NCBI RefSeq assembly: GCF_021026195.1
Contig: NZ_JAJNCT010000020.1
Span: forward strand, 81,980 to 145,979
Source of the DNA: Comamonas koreensis
GTDB taxonomy: Bacteria; Pseudomonadota; Gammaproteobacteria; Burkholderiales; Burkholderiaceae_C
Length of the DNA stretch: 64,000 bases
Direction: 5' to 3'
The translations under genes and the position numbers were made by a program. This document shows positions 33,359-43,082 of the stretch, one piece after another. Under the pieces are notes generated by a model that made no database searches, had not been told where the DNA came from, and saw only the letters and a program-made list of their open reading frames with translations. Every line of letters begins with the position of its first letter. Within the stretch, counting starts at the first letter, position 1.

Positions 33359-33390
33359 CGGTCCGGCGGTCCGGCGGTCCGGCGACCCGG
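33359..33390 (+). repeat. 8-base tandem repeat CGGTCCGG
   Basis: Three exact copies of CGGTCCGG and a fourth imperfect copy (CGACCCGG) begin one base after the lysR stop. Slippage-prone, non-coding; may form a stable stem since the unit is nearly self-complementary. Confidence 0.8.
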
Positions 33391-33523
33391 CGGCGGGGTG
33401 GCCGGGCTCTGCCGTCGCTGTGCATGGCCGCAAATTCATGCGATGATTTGTTCAATATATAAGTTGTTTTATTTTTCGAAAAAGCTGCCGTCGTCTCGCG
33501 TGCGGCCAGATGGAGGGATAGCG

Positions 33524-34330
33524 ATGCCAGGGTCTTCCAATTTGCGCCACCGGGTGCTCTCTAGCGCCACTGCGTGGCGCCGCCTTGCAGTGCTGGCTAC
33601 CGTTGCGGGCCTGCCCTTGGCCGCTGTGGCGCAGCAGCTGCCTCCACCGGCCGAAGAGGGCGCTACTGGCGCCTGGGCGGTTCAGCTCACGCCCTATGTC
33701 TGGGCCAGTGGGGTGGGGGGGGATCTGCGGCCCTTTCAGGGCAGCAGTGTGGTGTCGATGGACAAGTCTTTTTCCGAGGTGATGAAGGACCTGGATGCGG
33801 CGTTCTTTTTGACCGGCTATGCCCGCAAGGACCGCCTGGTGTTGCTGGGCGACATCAGCTATTCATCCAGTTCGCGCTCGGGCAAGTTGCCACCTGGCCT
33901 GCCGGCATCGGGCAGCTTCCGCCAGGCCTCCGCCACCTTGGCTGCGGGCTACCGTGCGGTCTCCAACGCCGATATCAACCTGGATCTGTTGGCGGGCCTG
34001 CGCGCCTGGAGCGTCAAGGCCTCGGTCGATGTGGCGGGCGGCCTGGTGCAGACCTCGCCCGAGAAGCGCTTTGTCGACCCTGTCCTTGGCCTGCGCGCCC
34101 ATATCCCCATTGCACCGCGCTGGTCGGCCCTGGCCTATGGCGATGTGGGTGGCTTTGGCGTGGGCTCGCGGGCCACGCACCAGGTCGCTGCCACCGTCAA
34201 CTACCAGTGGAGCGAGCAGGCCTTTGTCTCGCTGGGCTACCGGGTGCTGACCCTGGACTACCGCCGGGGCGGCACCCGCATCGATGTGACGATGGCCGGG
34301 CCTTTGCTGGGTGCCACCTGGCGCTTTTGA
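33524..34330 (+). CDS. Outer-membrane beta-barrel-like protein
   Basis: A 268-residue exported protein. A signal peptide (RRLAVLATVAGLPLAAVAQ) ends near residue 37. The mature part alternates polar and non-polar residues (WAVQLTPYVWASGVGGDL, YARKDRLVLLGDISYSS, LNYRAVSNADINLDLLAGL-like strands) and ends in a C-terminal Phe (GATWRF), all consistent with an outer-membrane beta-barrel of 8-12 strands. Function unknown. It begins after an AT-rich promoter region; a longer open frame to 33398 lacks a convincing start. Convergent with the EF-G gene. Confidence 0.75.
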   Translation: MPGSSNLRHRVLSSATAWRRLAVLATVAGLPLAAVAQQLPPPAEEGATGAWAVQLTPYVWASGVGGDLRPFQGSSVVSMDKSFSEVMKDLDAAFFLTGYARKDRLVLLGDISYSSSSRSGKLPPGLPASGSFRQASATLAAGYRAVSNADINLDLLAGLRAWSVKASVDVAGGLVQTSPEKRFVDPVLGLRAHIPIAPRWSALAYGDVGGFGVGSRATHQVAATVNYQWSEQAFVSLGYRVLTLDYRRGGTRIDVTMAGPLLGATWRF

Positions 34331-34341
34331 GGAGGGCGCAT

Positions 34342-34380
34342 AAAAAACAGGCACATCGCTTTGGGGGCGGTGTGCCTGTT
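34342..34380 (-). terminator. Rho-independent terminator for the EF-G gene
   Basis: On the - strand a perfect 10-base stem (AACAGGCACA/TGTGCCTGTT, arms 34346-34355 and 34371-34380) is followed by six Ts. It lies ~50 bases past the EF-G stop and could also serve the convergent outer-membrane protein gene. Confidence 0.88.
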
Positions 34381-34428
34381 GACTTGCTTGCCTATGGGCT
34401 CAGTGGCCTGCTATAGCAGGCCCAGGCC

Positions 34429-36540
34429 TTATCGGTTCGACCGGGTCGCAATGCCCGCCACCACATGGGCAGGCGCTTCGGTGTAGCGCTTGAACTCCAT
34501 CGTGTAGGTGGCGCGGCCCTGCGTCATCGAGCGCAGCTGCGTCGCATAGCCAAACATCTCGGACAAGGGGACCTCGGCCTTGATGCTCTTGCCGCCACCG
34601 GCAATGTCGTCCATGCCCTGCACCATGCCCCGGCGAGATGACAGGTCGCCCATCACGGTGCCGGCATAGTCCTCAGGCGTTTCCACCTCGACCGCCATCA
34701 TCGGCTCCAGGATGACCGGGTTGGCCTTCTTCATGCCTTCCTTGAAGCCAAAGATGGCCGCCATCTTGAAGGCCTGCTCGGACGAGTCCACATCGTGGTA
34801 CGAACCAAAGGTCAGGCGCACGCGCACATCCACCACCGGGTAGCCGGCCAGCACGCCGGTCGTCAGTGCCTCGCGCACCCCCTTCTCCACGGCGGGGATG
34901 TACTCGCGTGGCACCACACCGCCCTTGATCTCGTCGACAAACGCAAAGCCTTCGCCGGACTCCATCGGCTCCAGGGTGAAGACCACATGGCCATACTGGC
35001 CCTTGCCGCCCGATTGGCGCACAAACTTGCCGTCCACATCCTTGACCGTGTTGCGGATGGTCTCGCGGTAGGCCACCTGGGGCTTGCCCACATTGGCTTC
35101 CACGTTGAACTCCCGCTTCATGCGGTCCACGATGATCTCCAGATGCAGCTCGCCCATGCCGGCGATGATGGTCTGGCCCGATTCCTCATCGGTGCGCACG
35201 CGGAACGAGGGATCCTCGGCGGCCAGGCGCGACAGGGCGATGCCCATCTTTTCCTGGTCGGCCTTGGTCTTGGGCTCGATCGCTTGCGCAATCACGGGCT
35301 CAGGGAAGGACATGCGCTCCAGGATGATGGGCGCGCTCGGGTCGCTCAAGGTCTCTCCGGTCGTCACCTCTTTGAGGCCCACACAGGCGGCAATGTCGCC
35401 GGCGCGGATCTCATCGATTTCCTGGCGCTCATTGGCATGCATCTGCACGATGCGGCCAATGCGCTCCTTGCGACCACGGATCGGGTTGTAGACCAGATCG
35501 CCCTTGCTGAGCACGCCCGAGTAGACGCGTACAAAGGTCAGCTGGCCCACAAAGGGATCGGTCATCAGCTTGAAGGCGAGGGCAGAGAACTTCTCGCCAT
35601 CGTCAGCGCGGCGCGTCAGCACCGTGCTGTCGTTCTCGTCTTCGCTGTGGCCAGTCACCGCAGGCACATCCAGCGGCGAAGGCATGAGCTCGACCACGGC
35701 GTCCAGCAGGCGCTGCACACCCTTGTTCTTGAAGGCCGAGCCGCACAGCATGGGCTGGATCTCCGTCGCAATCGTGCGCAGGCGCAAGCCCGCAATGATG
35801 TCGGCCTCAGGCAGGTCACCATCGTTCAGGTACTTGTCGGTCAGCGCTTCGCTGGCTTCGGCTGCGGCTTCCACCATCTTGGTACGCCACTCTTGCGCAG
35901 AGGCCTGCAGCTCGGCGGGGATGTCCCGGTACTCGAACTTCATGCCCTGCGAGGCCTCGTCCCAGATGATGGCCTTCATCTTGATCAGGTCGATCACGCC
36001 GGAGAACTCAGCCTCGGCGCCAATCGGGATCACGATGGGCACGGGGTTGGCCTTCAGGCGGTCCACCATCATCTGGCGCACGCGGAAGAAGTCCGCACCA
36101 ATGCGGTCCATCTTGTTGACAAAGGCCAGGCGTGGCACCTTGTACTTGTTGGCCTGGCGCCAGACGGTTTCCGACTGCGGCTGCACGCCGCCCACCGAGT
36201 CATAGACCATGACGGCGCCGTCGAGCACGCGCATGGAGCGCTCGACCTCGATCGTGAAGTCCACGTGACCGGGGGTGTCGATGATGTTGATGCGGTGGGC
36301 TGGGAAGTTGCGTTCCATGCCCGACCAGAAGGCCGTTGTCGCTGCCGAGGTGATCGTGATGCCGCGCTCTTGCTCCTGGGCCATCCAGTCCATCGTGGCG
36401 GCGCCATCATGCACCTCGCCCAGCTTGTGGCTCACCCCGGTATAGAACAGGATGCGCTCGGTCGTCGTGGTTTTTCCGGCATCGATGTGCGCAGAGATGC
36501 CGATGTTGCGATAGCGTTCTATGGGGGTATGGCGGGCCAT
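34429..36540 (-). CDS. fusA: Translation elongation factor G
   Basis: A 703-residue EF-G. The GTPase domain shows [12 protein letters not shown] (G1), RGITI (switch I, G2), DTPGHVDF (G3) and [10 protein letters not shown] (G4); domains II-V follow, with the usual VKDVDGKF and [10 protein letters not shown] elements. It drives ribosomal translocation. The start has an AAGGAGG site. The gene stands alone, without rpsL, rpsG or tuf, so it is probably a second EF-G copy rather than the one in the str operon; both may exist in this genome. Confidence 0.97.
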   Translation of the reverse strand: MARHTPIERYRNIGISAHIDAGKTTTTERILFYTGVSHKLGEVHDGAATMDWMAQEQERGITITSAATTAFWSGMERNFPAHRINIIDTPGHVDFTIEVERSMRVLDGAVMVYDSVGGVQPQSETVWRQANKYKVPRLAFVNKMDRIGADFFRVRQMMVDRLKANPVPIVIPIGAEAEFSGVIDLIKMKAIIWDEASQGMKFEYRDIPAELQASAQEWRTKMVEAAAEASEALTDKYLNDGDLPEADIIAGLRLRTIATEIQPMLCGSAFKNKGVQRLLDAVVELMPSPLDVPAVTGHSEDENDSTVLTRRADDGEKFSALAFKLMTDPFVGQLTFVRVYSGVLSKGDLVYNPIRGRKERIGRIVQMHANERQEIDEIRAGDIAACVGLKEVTTGETLSDPSAPIILERMSFPEPVIAQAIEPKTKADQEKMGIALSRLAAEDPSFRVRTDEESGQTIIAGMGELHLEIIVDRMKREFNVEANVGKPQVAYRETIRNTVKDVDGKFVRQSGGKGQYGHVVFTLEPMESGEGFAFVDEIKGGVVPREYIPAVEKGVREALTTGVLAGYPVVDVRVRLTFGSYHDVDSSEQAFKMAAIFGFKEGMKKANPVILEPMMAVEVETPEDYAGTVMGDLSSRRGMVQGMDDIAGGGKSIKAEVPLSEMFGYATQLRSMTQGRATYTMEFKRYTEAPAHVVAGIATRSNR

Positions 36541-36668
36541 GTTGACCTCCTTGGGTCGGTTTTTCAGCCGGATTCAGCTGCGTGTTACAGCCCTGTGCGC
36601 TCCCACTTTGCGACATCCGGTGCCTTCAAGAGAGCACCGGCACAGGGCCAGAAAAGAGCGATATTAAT

Positions 36669-36688
36669 AGTACGAAGACAATCGTACT
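36669..36688. promoter_or_regulatory. Candidate operator between fusA and the ArsR-like gene
   Basis: AGTACGA-AGACAA-TCGTACT is a perfect 7-base inverted repeat with a 6-base spacer, in the divergent region ~130 bases from fusA and ~135 bases from the ArsR-like gene. Its size and position suit a dimeric regulator such as the ArsR-like protein. Confidence 0.45.
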
Positions 36689-36824
36689 GTCGTCATGGGT
36701 ATTGGCGGTTTGGGGACAATAACGCCATTCGGGCTGCCAGCCCTGCCGACCCAGGCAGAATGGCGCCCTTTGGCAAGACCCGGCTATGTCAGCCGATGCG
36801 CGCCTCCGTGGCGCATGGACCCCG

Positions 36825-37169
36825 ATGATTCCTCACCACCCTGAAGCGGCACAGATCCATCTGGAAAATGTGCTCACCGCCCTGGGCAACCCCACCCGGC
36901 TGGCGGTGGTGCGCGTGCTGGCCGATGGCCAGGAGCGCAGCTGCACGGCGCTGCTGCGCGACCAGACCAAGTCCACGATGACGCACCACTGGCGCGTGCT
37001 GCGCAGCAGCGGCGTGATCTGGCAGCGCCCTGCGGGGCGCGAGAACCTGCTGTCGCTGCGGCGCGAAGACCTCGATGCCCGCTTTCCCGGCCTGCTCGAC
37101 GCAATTCTTTCGGCCACGCGCAGCGATGCGCTGACCGATGCCAGCACGGCCTGGGGTGAGCGCAGCTAG
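36825..37169 (+). CDS. ArsR/HTH-type transcriptional regulator
   Basis: A 114-residue winged-helix protein of ArsR type: LENVLTALGNPTRLAVVRVL near the start, CTALLRDQTKSTMTHHWRVLRSSGVI as recognition region, and a beta-wing (RENLLSLRREDLD). No Cys pair typical of metal sensing ArsR proteins is visible, so the signal is unknown. ATG at 36825 is the chosen start; ATG at 36786, also in frame, would add 13 residues. It is divergent from the EF-G gene and upstream of queC. Confidence 0.8.
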   Translation: MIPHHPEAAQIHLENVLTALGNPTRLAVVRVLADGQERSCTALLRDQTKSTMTHHWRVLRSSGVIWQRPAGRENLLSLRREDLDARFPGLLDAILSATRSDALTDASTAWGERS

Positions 37170-37230
37170 GCCATTGGCCGTTGTCAACAGAGCCTGGTTC
37201 TTAAATTTTTGATGGATGGAGAAGCGCAGC

Positions 37231-37932
37231 ATGCAAGACGCCAAGGCGCTGGTACTTTTTTCGGGTGGACAGGATTCCACCGTCTGCCTGGCTTGGGCTT
37301 TGAGCCGTTATGCCCATGTCGAAACGATTGGCTTCGACTACGGCCAGAACCACCGGGTGGAGCTGGAATGCCGCAGCACCGTGCTGGCTCACCTGCGCGC
37401 GCAGTTCCCCCACTGGGCGGCAAAGCTGGGGGATGACCACCTGCTGAACATCGATGTGCTCGGCCAGATCAGCGATACGGCGCTGACCAGCGATGCCGCA
37501 CTGGCCTACCAGGCCGATGGCCTGCCCAATACCTTTGTGCCGGCGCGCAACCTGGTGTTCCTGACCCTGGCCTCTGCGGTGGCCTACCGCCGCCAGTGCA
37601 CGGTGCTGGTGGGCGGCATGTGCGAGACCGATTTCTCCGGCTACCCCGACTGCCGCGACAACACGATGAAGGCCATGCAGGTGGCGCTCAGCCTGGGCCT
37701 GGGACGGCCACTGGTGGTGGAGACGCCCTTGATGTGGATCGACAAGGCCGCGACCTGGCAGCTGGCGCAAGACCTGGGCGGCGACGCCTTGACGGCCCTG
37801 GTGCAGGAGGACACCCATACCTGCTACAAGGGCGACCGCAGCGAGCGCCATGACTGGGGCTATGGCTGCGGCGAATGCCCGGCCTGTGCGTTGCGCGCAC
37901 AGGGCTTCGCGCGTTGGAAGCAAGCGGCCTAG
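37231..37932 (+). CDS. queC: 7-cyano-7-deazaguanine (preQ0) synthase QueC
   Basis: A 233-residue enzyme with the ATP-pyrophosphatase motif LFSGGQDST near residue 9-17, DYGQNH, and the zinc cluster ligands in TCYKGDR and [10 protein letters not shown] near the C-terminus. It converts 7-carboxy-7-deazaguanine to preQ0 for queuosine tRNA modification, in the cytoplasm, with ATP and ammonia. Start at 37231 gives [13 protein letters not shown], as in other QueC; ATG at 37216 adds five residues. Neither queD nor queE is adjacent. Confidence 0.95.
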   Translation: MQDAKALVLFSGGQDSTVCLAWALSRYAHVETIGFDYGQNHRVELECRSTVLAHLRAQFPHWAAKLGDDHLLNIDVLGQISDTALTSDAALAYQADGLPNTFVPARNLVFLTLASAVAYRRQCTVLVGGMCETDFSGYPDCRDNTMKAMQVALSLGLGRPLVVETPLMWIDKAATWQLAQDLGGDALTALVQEDTHTCYKGDRSERHDWGYGCGECPACALRAQGFARWKQAA

Positions 37933-37945
37933 ACAACAGCGCCGG

Positions 37946-39214
37946 TCAGCGCGGTGCCACCAGCTGCGCCTTGCGGTTGGCCATCGCCCGCTCAAACAGC
38001 GCCATAAAGCGGGGCGCCACCTTGGCGATGTGGTAGGCCTTGCCGGTCTCCAGCGCAGCCTGGGCATAGCGCTGGCGCCGGGCCGGGTCCTTGCGCAGCT
38101 GCCGTATCGCGTCGATCCAGTCGTCGTCGTTGTCGGGCAGCAAGAGGCCGTTGACATTGTGGGCAATCAGCTCGGGTGCAAAGCCCCAGTTGGAGCCAAT
38201 CACGCAGCCGCCGCGCGCCAGGATCTCCATCAGGCCCCAGTTGGCCACGCCGTAGCGCAGCGGGTAGAGGAAGAGATCAACCTCGGCCAGCAGCGCCGAG
38301 AACTGGTCATAGGGCAGGTGGCCCGGGAACTCGATCACATCAGCCGCAGGGTAGACCTTGAGCAGGTGGTCGCGAAAACTCTCCACCTTGCCGCCGTAGC
38401 GCCGCTCTACCCATTGCTGCTCATAGCCATAGGTGGAGGCCTTGGCATCGCCAATGGCGATAAAGCGGGTGTTCTGGCCATCGCCTTCGCGCACCATGCG
38501 GTCCACCAGCCGGATATAGGTCTCCAAGCCCTTGGCACTGGACAGATCACGCGCCGAGAACGCGATGGTAAAAGGCTTTTTCGTATCGCCCGCTGCATCG
38601 CCGGCCGCGCCAAAATTGCGCAGCGGCGGCTGGATGTCAAATCCCTCGAACTGTACCGCCACCCGGTCCTGCAGCAGCGGCGGGAACATCGAGCGCGCAT
38701 AGGCGCTGGGCACAATGGTCAGGTCGCTGCACAGCACCTGGTGAAAGCTCAGCATCTCGGTGTTGCGGTCGCCCAGACGCTGGGCCTGGTCGGGCGGGTA
38801 GGCGGCATCCCAGCCATGTGCCAGGTAGCTGGGGAACTCGATGTAGCTGATGATGGCGGCGTCCAGCTCGCCATACAGCCAGTTGGGCGCGCCCCAGAGC
38901 GAATGGGCCACCACCACATCGATCTTGCGGCCTTGCGCGGCTTCAAAGTCTTCCAGCGCCTTGAGCACGCCCCGGCAAATGCGCGCCGAGCGTTCGACCT
39001 TGTCCGAGTAGTAGTAGCTCTGGGGGCCGACGATCAGTCCATCGGGCTGGAAGGACAGCAGGTGGTCGCAGTGCTTGTCATGGTTGGCCTTGTGGCCGGG
39101 TGTGGTCATGAACCAGGCATCGGCCAGGCCCTGGGCCCGCAGGTAGCTGCACAGCAGGCTGTACTGGCTCGGGTACACCGCGCCTACAAAAACGATCAGG
39201 GGTTTGTCTGTCAT
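37946..39214 (-). CDS. GT4-family glycosyltransferase
   Basis: A 422-residue protein of the GT-B fold. The C-terminal half has TIAFSARDLSSAKGLETYIRL, YPLRYGVANWGLMEILARGG and NGLLLPDNDD, the family-4 nucleotide-sugar binding features. The N-terminal half has FVGAVYPSQYS and ISYIEFPSYLAHGWD. Acceptor and donor are unknown. The gene follows the sigma-54 activator (26 bases between) on the same strand as the Tad and T1SS block and could glycosylate a surface component, but that is only inferred from position. Start is ATG at 39214; the frame is open upstream inside the neighbouring gene. Confidence 0.85.
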   Translation of the reverse strand: MTDKPLIVFVGAVYPSQYSLLCSYLRAQGLADAWFMTTPGHKANHDKHCDHLLSFQPDGLIVGPQSYYYSDKVERSARICRGVLKALEDFEAAQGRKIDVVVAHSLWGAPNWLYGELDAAIISYIEFPSYLAHGWDAAYPPDQAQRLGDRNTEMLSFHQVLCSDLTIVPSAYARSMFPPLLQDRVAVQFEGFDIQPPLRNFGAAGDAAGDTKKPFTIAFSARDLSSAKGLETYIRLVDRMVREGDGQNTRFIAIGDAKASTYGYEQQWVERRYGGKVESFRDHLLKVYPAADVIEFPGHLPYDQFSALLAEVDLFLYPLRYGVANWGLMEILARGGCVIGSNWGFAPELIAHNVNGLLLPDNDDDWIDAIRQLRKDPARRQRYAQAALETGKAYHIAKVAPRFMALFERAMANRKAQLVAPR

Positions 39215-39240
39215 GGTCGGCCAAGGCTGGGTTTGCAGGG

Positions 39241-40671
39241 TCACAGGGGCAGGTTGTCGTTGGCTTGCGCGGCGGCCGGTGCCAGGGGCACCAGCGGTTC
39301 GCCGTCCGAGATCTGGTACTTGCGCATCTTCTCCCACAGCACCTTGCGGCTGATGCCCAGCTGCTGCGCGGTGTTCTGGCGCTTCCAGGCATTGGCGTGC
39401 AGTGCCTCGATGATGCGGTTGCGCTCTTCCAGATCCCAGTTGCTGCGGTCGGCCAGCAGCGGCTCGGCGGCATGGGGCTCCAGCGGAAAGGTGGTGGCCG
39501 ACAGGCTCTGGGCCTGCTGCAGCAGGCGCTCGGTGGCGCCACCGGCATGCCAGTCCTGGGTCTGGCGGGCAGCCACGCCAATGCGCTCGGCCAGGTTGCG
39601 CAGCTCGCGCACATTGCCGGGAAAGTACATCTGCGCAATGGCATCCAGGATGTACATCGGCGGCCCGCCCAGGCGCTCCATCATCTCCTCGCCCACCACC
39701 TTGCGCAAAATGCTGTTGAAGATGGCCAGCTTGTCGGCCTCGCCACGCTCTTCCAGGCTGGGCATCTGCAGCTCGATCACCGCCAGGCGAAAGAACAGAT
39801 CGGCCCGGAAGCGCCCGGCATGCACCAGCTCGCGCAGCGATTTGTTGGTGGCCGCGACCAGGCGGAAATCCAGCGCCACCGGCGAGGTAGCGCCCAGCCG
39901 GGTGACCGTGCGCTCTTCCAGCACACGCAGCAGCTTGACCTGCTGGTACAGCGGCAGGTCGGCGATTTCGTCGAGAAACAAGGTGCCGCCATTGGCCTGC
40001 TCGAAAAAGCCCTTGTGCGCCGTCACCGCACCGGTGAACGATCCTTTGGCATGGCCAAAGAACAGCGACTCAAACAGGCCGTCAGGGATGGCGCCGCAGT
40101 TGACCACGACAAAGGGTCCCTGGCCGTAGTGCGTATTGCGCTCATGCAGGCGCTCGGCAATGCGCTCCTTGCCAGTGCCCGTCTCGCCAAAGATCAGCAC
40201 GCTGTGCTCGCAGTCGGCAAAGGTGTCCACATCGCGCAGCAGGGCCAGCATGACCTCGGCCTCGGCAATGATGTCGTCGCCACGCGGCGGCTTGTGCCTG
40301 GTGCTTTGCAGGCGCCGCACAATGCGCACCAGCATGGCCCGCAGCTCGGCGCCGGTAAAGTCAAAGGGCAGCACATGGGAGTACTCGGTGGCATAGGTGC
40401 CCGGTCCTTCGCCACGCGGCTTGGCGCTGACCCACAGCACCGGCATGCCTCCAAAGTTGCCCTCGATCCCCTGGCGCGTAAAGCGCGCACCTTCCAGCAC
40501 CGACACACTGACCACGGCAATGGCATTGCCCCCCTGTGCCGCCATCGGCGACAGGGTCAGGCCATCGGCGCGCACCACGTCCACATCCAAGTTGACCATG
40601 CAGCGCTCCACCCGCTCCGCAATGTCCGCTTGGCCTTCCCAGACGTAGATGACCAAATCGTTCTGATTCAC
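39241..40671 (-). CDS. Sigma-54-dependent transcriptional activator at the end of the Tad operon
   Basis: A 476-residue enhancer-binding protein. An unusual N-terminal ~130-residue domain ([20 protein letters not shown], then [14 protein letters not shown]) is receiver-like but lacks an obvious phosphorylation Asp. The AAA+ domain has GETGTGKE (Walker A), [12 protein letters not shown] (Walker B), and GSFTGA in place of the standard GAFTGA sigma-54 contact motif. A Fis-type helix-turn-helix ([22 protein letters not shown]) lies near the end. Its position suggests control of the pilus or secretion genes. Confidence 0.93.
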   Translation of the reverse strand: MNQNDLVIYVWEGQADIAERVERCMVNLDVDVVRADGLTLSPMAAQGGNAIAVVSVSVLEGARFTRQGIEGNFGGMPVLWVSAKPRGEGPGTYATEYSHVLPFDFTGAELRAMLVRIVRRLQSTRHKPPRGDDIIAEAEVMLALLRDVDTFADCEHSVLIFGETGTGKERIAERLHERNTHYGQGPFVVVNCGAIPDGLFESLFFGHAKGSFTGAVTAHKGFFEQANGGTLFLDEIADLPLYQQVKLLRVLEERTVTRLGATSPVALDFRLVAATNKSLRELVHAGRFRADLFFRLAVIELQMPSLEERGEADKLAIFNSILRKVVGEEMMERLGGPPMYILDAIAQMYFPGNVRELRNLAERIGVAARQTQDWHAGGATERLLQQAQSLSATTFPLEPHAAEPLLADRSNWDLEERNRIIEALHANAWKRQNTAQQLGISRKVLWEKMRKYQISDGEPLVPLAPAAAQANDNLPL

Positions 40672-40716
40672 GTTCTATTCCCTCGGTTCTTCATGTCGTT
40701 GCGCTCACTCCTGTCT

Positions 40717-42561
40717 TCATTGCACGATCTGGGCGGTGTCGCATTGGATGCCCAGCAAATCCACGCTGGCGCGACCCAGCTCGATGCCCAGGCCCTGCAG
40801 CAGCAGATCGAGCGCACCGCCAATGGTGTTGAGCAGTGGTGCCAGCAAGGCGCTCACCACCGTGACCACCACATTGAGCAGCGCATTGAGGCCGCCCAGC
40901 AAACCACCCAGCAGCCCGCCAAGCAGTCCCCCCAGCACGCCGTAGTACTCGGCGTTCTGCACATCGCCTACCAGGGCAGGCACCTGCTTCAACAGATTGC
41001 TGACCGTCGTGCCCAGCCGCAATCCGTTGGGACCACTGGATCGTTCGACATCCACCTGCATGCCGACCAGGCATTCGTCCACATTGCTGCTGTTGTAGGG
41101 GCAGGCCTGGGCATTGGGCGGCGATGAGTAGGTAGCGCCTTGCAGTACCGAGGTGGACAGCTTGCTCTGCACGCGCAGCCCGCCCAGCAGGTTCAGCAGG
41201 TTCAGGTCCACCAGCTCGGTTTTCTGGCAGACACCGTTGGCGTTGAGCTGGCCAATGCAGACATCGCCAATCGCCGAGCGCACGGAGATATTGGCCCGGC
41301 GGTTGTTGCGGGCGGGCGTGCACTGGATGGCCTCCAGCGTGCCGGTGCTGCGCACCAGATCGACCTGAATGGGGATGTGCACCCGGATGCCCAGCAGATT
41401 GCCCAGCAGCGCGGTCAGCAGGCCGGGCGTGCTGACATTCTTTTGCTCGCCGATGTTGACGGTCAGGCGCACCTGGGCGCTGCGGGCCTTGGTCAGCCCA
41501 TTGGCTGGGCCGATGGCATTGCGCGGTGGTTCCACCACGGTCAGGTTGGCATCCAGAATGCCGGGCAAGCCCAGGCCCAGTGCCACGCTGTTGCTGCCAT
41601 TGGCAGCGACCAGGTGGGTGCGCACCAGGTCACCCAGGCCAATAGCGGCATCCAGCCCGGCGCCGATGGGCGAGGCCGCACCGCCGGCCGAGATGACGGC
41701 CAGCAAGCCCTTGTCTCCCCCCAGTGGCAGCTTGATGTTCGCGATCTGAAAAGCTGCCAGGTAGGCGCGCAGATCAACCAAGGCGGCAATGTCGACACCG
41801 GCGTTCAGCAGGCTGTCGCTGCCCGCCTGGATTGCGGCGTCGATCAGGTCGATCACCGACGCGTTGACATTGGCCAGGTCATTGGGGGTCAGCAGGGCGA
41901 GGTCGTTGACACCGATGGGCAGACCCAGCACCTTGAGCAGGCCAGACGGCGTGATCTTGGCATTGGCGATGCCATCCTTGTCCAGCACGGTAAGGCGCTG
42001 GATATCCAGCCCCACCAGCGCGGTGATGCGCCCGAGCAGGCCGTTGTTGTTGAAGCGCAGCAGCTGCGAGCCGATCGAGAATGCGGCCACCGGTTCGCTG
42101 TCCTTGGCCGCAGTGGCGGCGGCTGCCACGACCCTCGAGCCGATAAACGGCACCAGCTGCAACACCTCGCCCTGCAGCTGCACGCGCACGGCATTCATCG
42201 GGCTGCTGTTGAGGCCAAAACGCAGCGCATCGGCCTTGCTGCTGTCCCAGTGGCCGCAGTCAATGCGGCGCTGTTCTTTGTCCAGCGACAGGCGCATTTG
42301 CGTGGTCACGCTCTGGTTGGCCGCTGCCTGGCCCTGCCCGCAGGTGGCAGAGTTGCCATAGGTGATGGCGTTGACAGCTTCGAGCGCGGCCACATCGGCG
42401 ATGCGCTGCAGATCCCGCTTGGCGTAGTACATATAGCCGATCTGCACGGTGCCCAGCAGGGTGACCAGCACGGCAGCGAGCAGCGCAAACTGCACCAGCA
42501 CGGCGCCGCGCTGCACCAGGGGCATGGGTCGGCGTACGGAGGGAGCGCTAAAGGCGGACAT
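40717..42561 (-). CDS. tadG: Tad pilus assembly protein TadG-like
   Basis: A 614-residue protein with a prepilin-like N-terminus (RGAVLVQFALLAAVLVTLLGTVQIGYMYYAKRDLQRIADVAAL) followed by a long exported region with several Cys. Near the C-terminus it carries a Leu/Gly-rich tail (VLGGLLGGLLGGLLGGLNALL, in an Ala/Leu/Val context) that resembles the giant repeat protein encoded at the other end of this block. TadG is usually the large pseudopilin of Tad pili. Start at 42561 has GAGGAGG eight bases upstream; the frame is open six codons further. Confidence 0.88.
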   Translation of the reverse strand: MSAFSAPSVRRPMPLVQRGAVLVQFALLAAVLVTLLGTVQIGYMYYAKRDLQRIADVAALEAVNAITYGNSATCGQGQAAANQSVTTQMRLSLDKEQRRIDCGHWDSSKADALRFGLNSSPMNAVRVQLQGEVLQLVPFIGSRVVAAAATAAKDSEPVAAFSIGSQLLRFNNNGLLGRITALVGLDIQRLTVLDKDGIANAKITPSGLLKVLGLPIGVNDLALLTPNDLANVNASVIDLIDAAIQAGSDSLLNAGVDIAALVDLRAYLAAFQIANIKLPLGGDKGLLAVISAGGAASPIGAGLDAAIGLGDLVRTHLVAANGSNSVALGLGLPGILDANLTVVEPPRNAIGPANGLTKARSAQVRLTVNIGEQKNVSTPGLLTALLGNLLGIRVHIPIQVDLVRSTGTLEAIQCTPARNNRRANISVRSAIGDVCIGQLNANGVCQKTELVDLNLLNLLGGLRVQSKLSTSVLQGATYSSPPNAQACPYNSSNVDECLVGMQVDVERSSGPNGLRLGTTVSNLLKQVPALVGDVQNAEYYGVLGGLLGGLLGGLLGGLNALLNVVVTVVSALLAPLLNTIGGALDLLLQGLGIELGRASVDLLGIQCDTAQIVQ

Positions 42562-42575
42562 GGTGTAGATCCTCC

Positions 42576-43082
42576 TCACAGCAGCGATGCAAAGTGCACC
42601 ACGCTTTTTTCATAGAGCTGCCGGGGCTCGGTAACCCAGGCGCTTTGCGTGCCGAACAGTGGCGCGAGTTGGTAGCGCAGCTCAAAGCTGGCACTGCCGG
42701 TGCCCGTGCTCGGGCAGGCCGCTTGCCATTGGATGGTACCCACGGTCAGCTGGTCGCCCACCGTGCCCGGTATGTCACTGCGCTCCAGGCTGGAGCGCAC
42801 CGATTGCGCCACCCGCAGCTGGATGGTGGCGCGGTTGGCTGCTGCCTGCGTGGGGTGGCAGGGGTCGCTGACCCCCGCTGCCAGCACGCCCAGAATGGCG
42901 CGCGCGCCATCGCCCGCCGCCCGCGTGAGCGACTGCTGCGCCTGGAAAGCCCGCCAGTACACCGTCACGCCAAGGAGCATGACAATCATGAACACGGCGA
43001 TCAGCGCGAATTCGATGGCGGCGACGCCGCGCTGGCGTCGCAGCTGAGTGCTGGTGTGCCGATGCTGGCGGAGCTGCTTCAT
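42576..43082 (-). CDS. Tad pseudopilin TadE/TadF-like protein (first)
   Basis: A 168-residue protein. Basic N-terminus, then RGVAAIEFALIAVFMIVMLLGVTVYWRAFQAQQSL, the Glu-containing TadE-like signal and membrane segment. The periplasmic remainder has two Cys. It is the middle of three consecutive TadE/F/G-type genes; its start overlaps the preceding stop (ATGA) and it ends 14 bases before tadG. TadE/F proteins are minor pilins that prime or anchor the Flp pilus. Confidence 0.85.
   Translation of the reverse strand: MKQLRQHRHTSTQLRRQRGVAAIEFALIAVFMIVMLLGVTVYWRAFQAQQSLTRAAGDGARAILGVLAAGVSDPCHPTQAAANRATIQLRVAQSVRSSLERSDIPGTVGDQLTVGTIQWQAACPSTGTGSASFELRYQLAPLFGTQSAWVTEPRQLYEKSVVHFASLL

Noticed and set aside
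34795..36828. 677-codon + strand frame opposite EF-G
   Set aside because: It is a reverse-complement shadow of the highly conserved fusA gene with His/Gln/Gly-rich translation.
37170..37230. PreQ1 riboswitch before queC
   Set aside because: The gap is only about 60 bases and no H-type pseudoknot pattern could be drawn from it.
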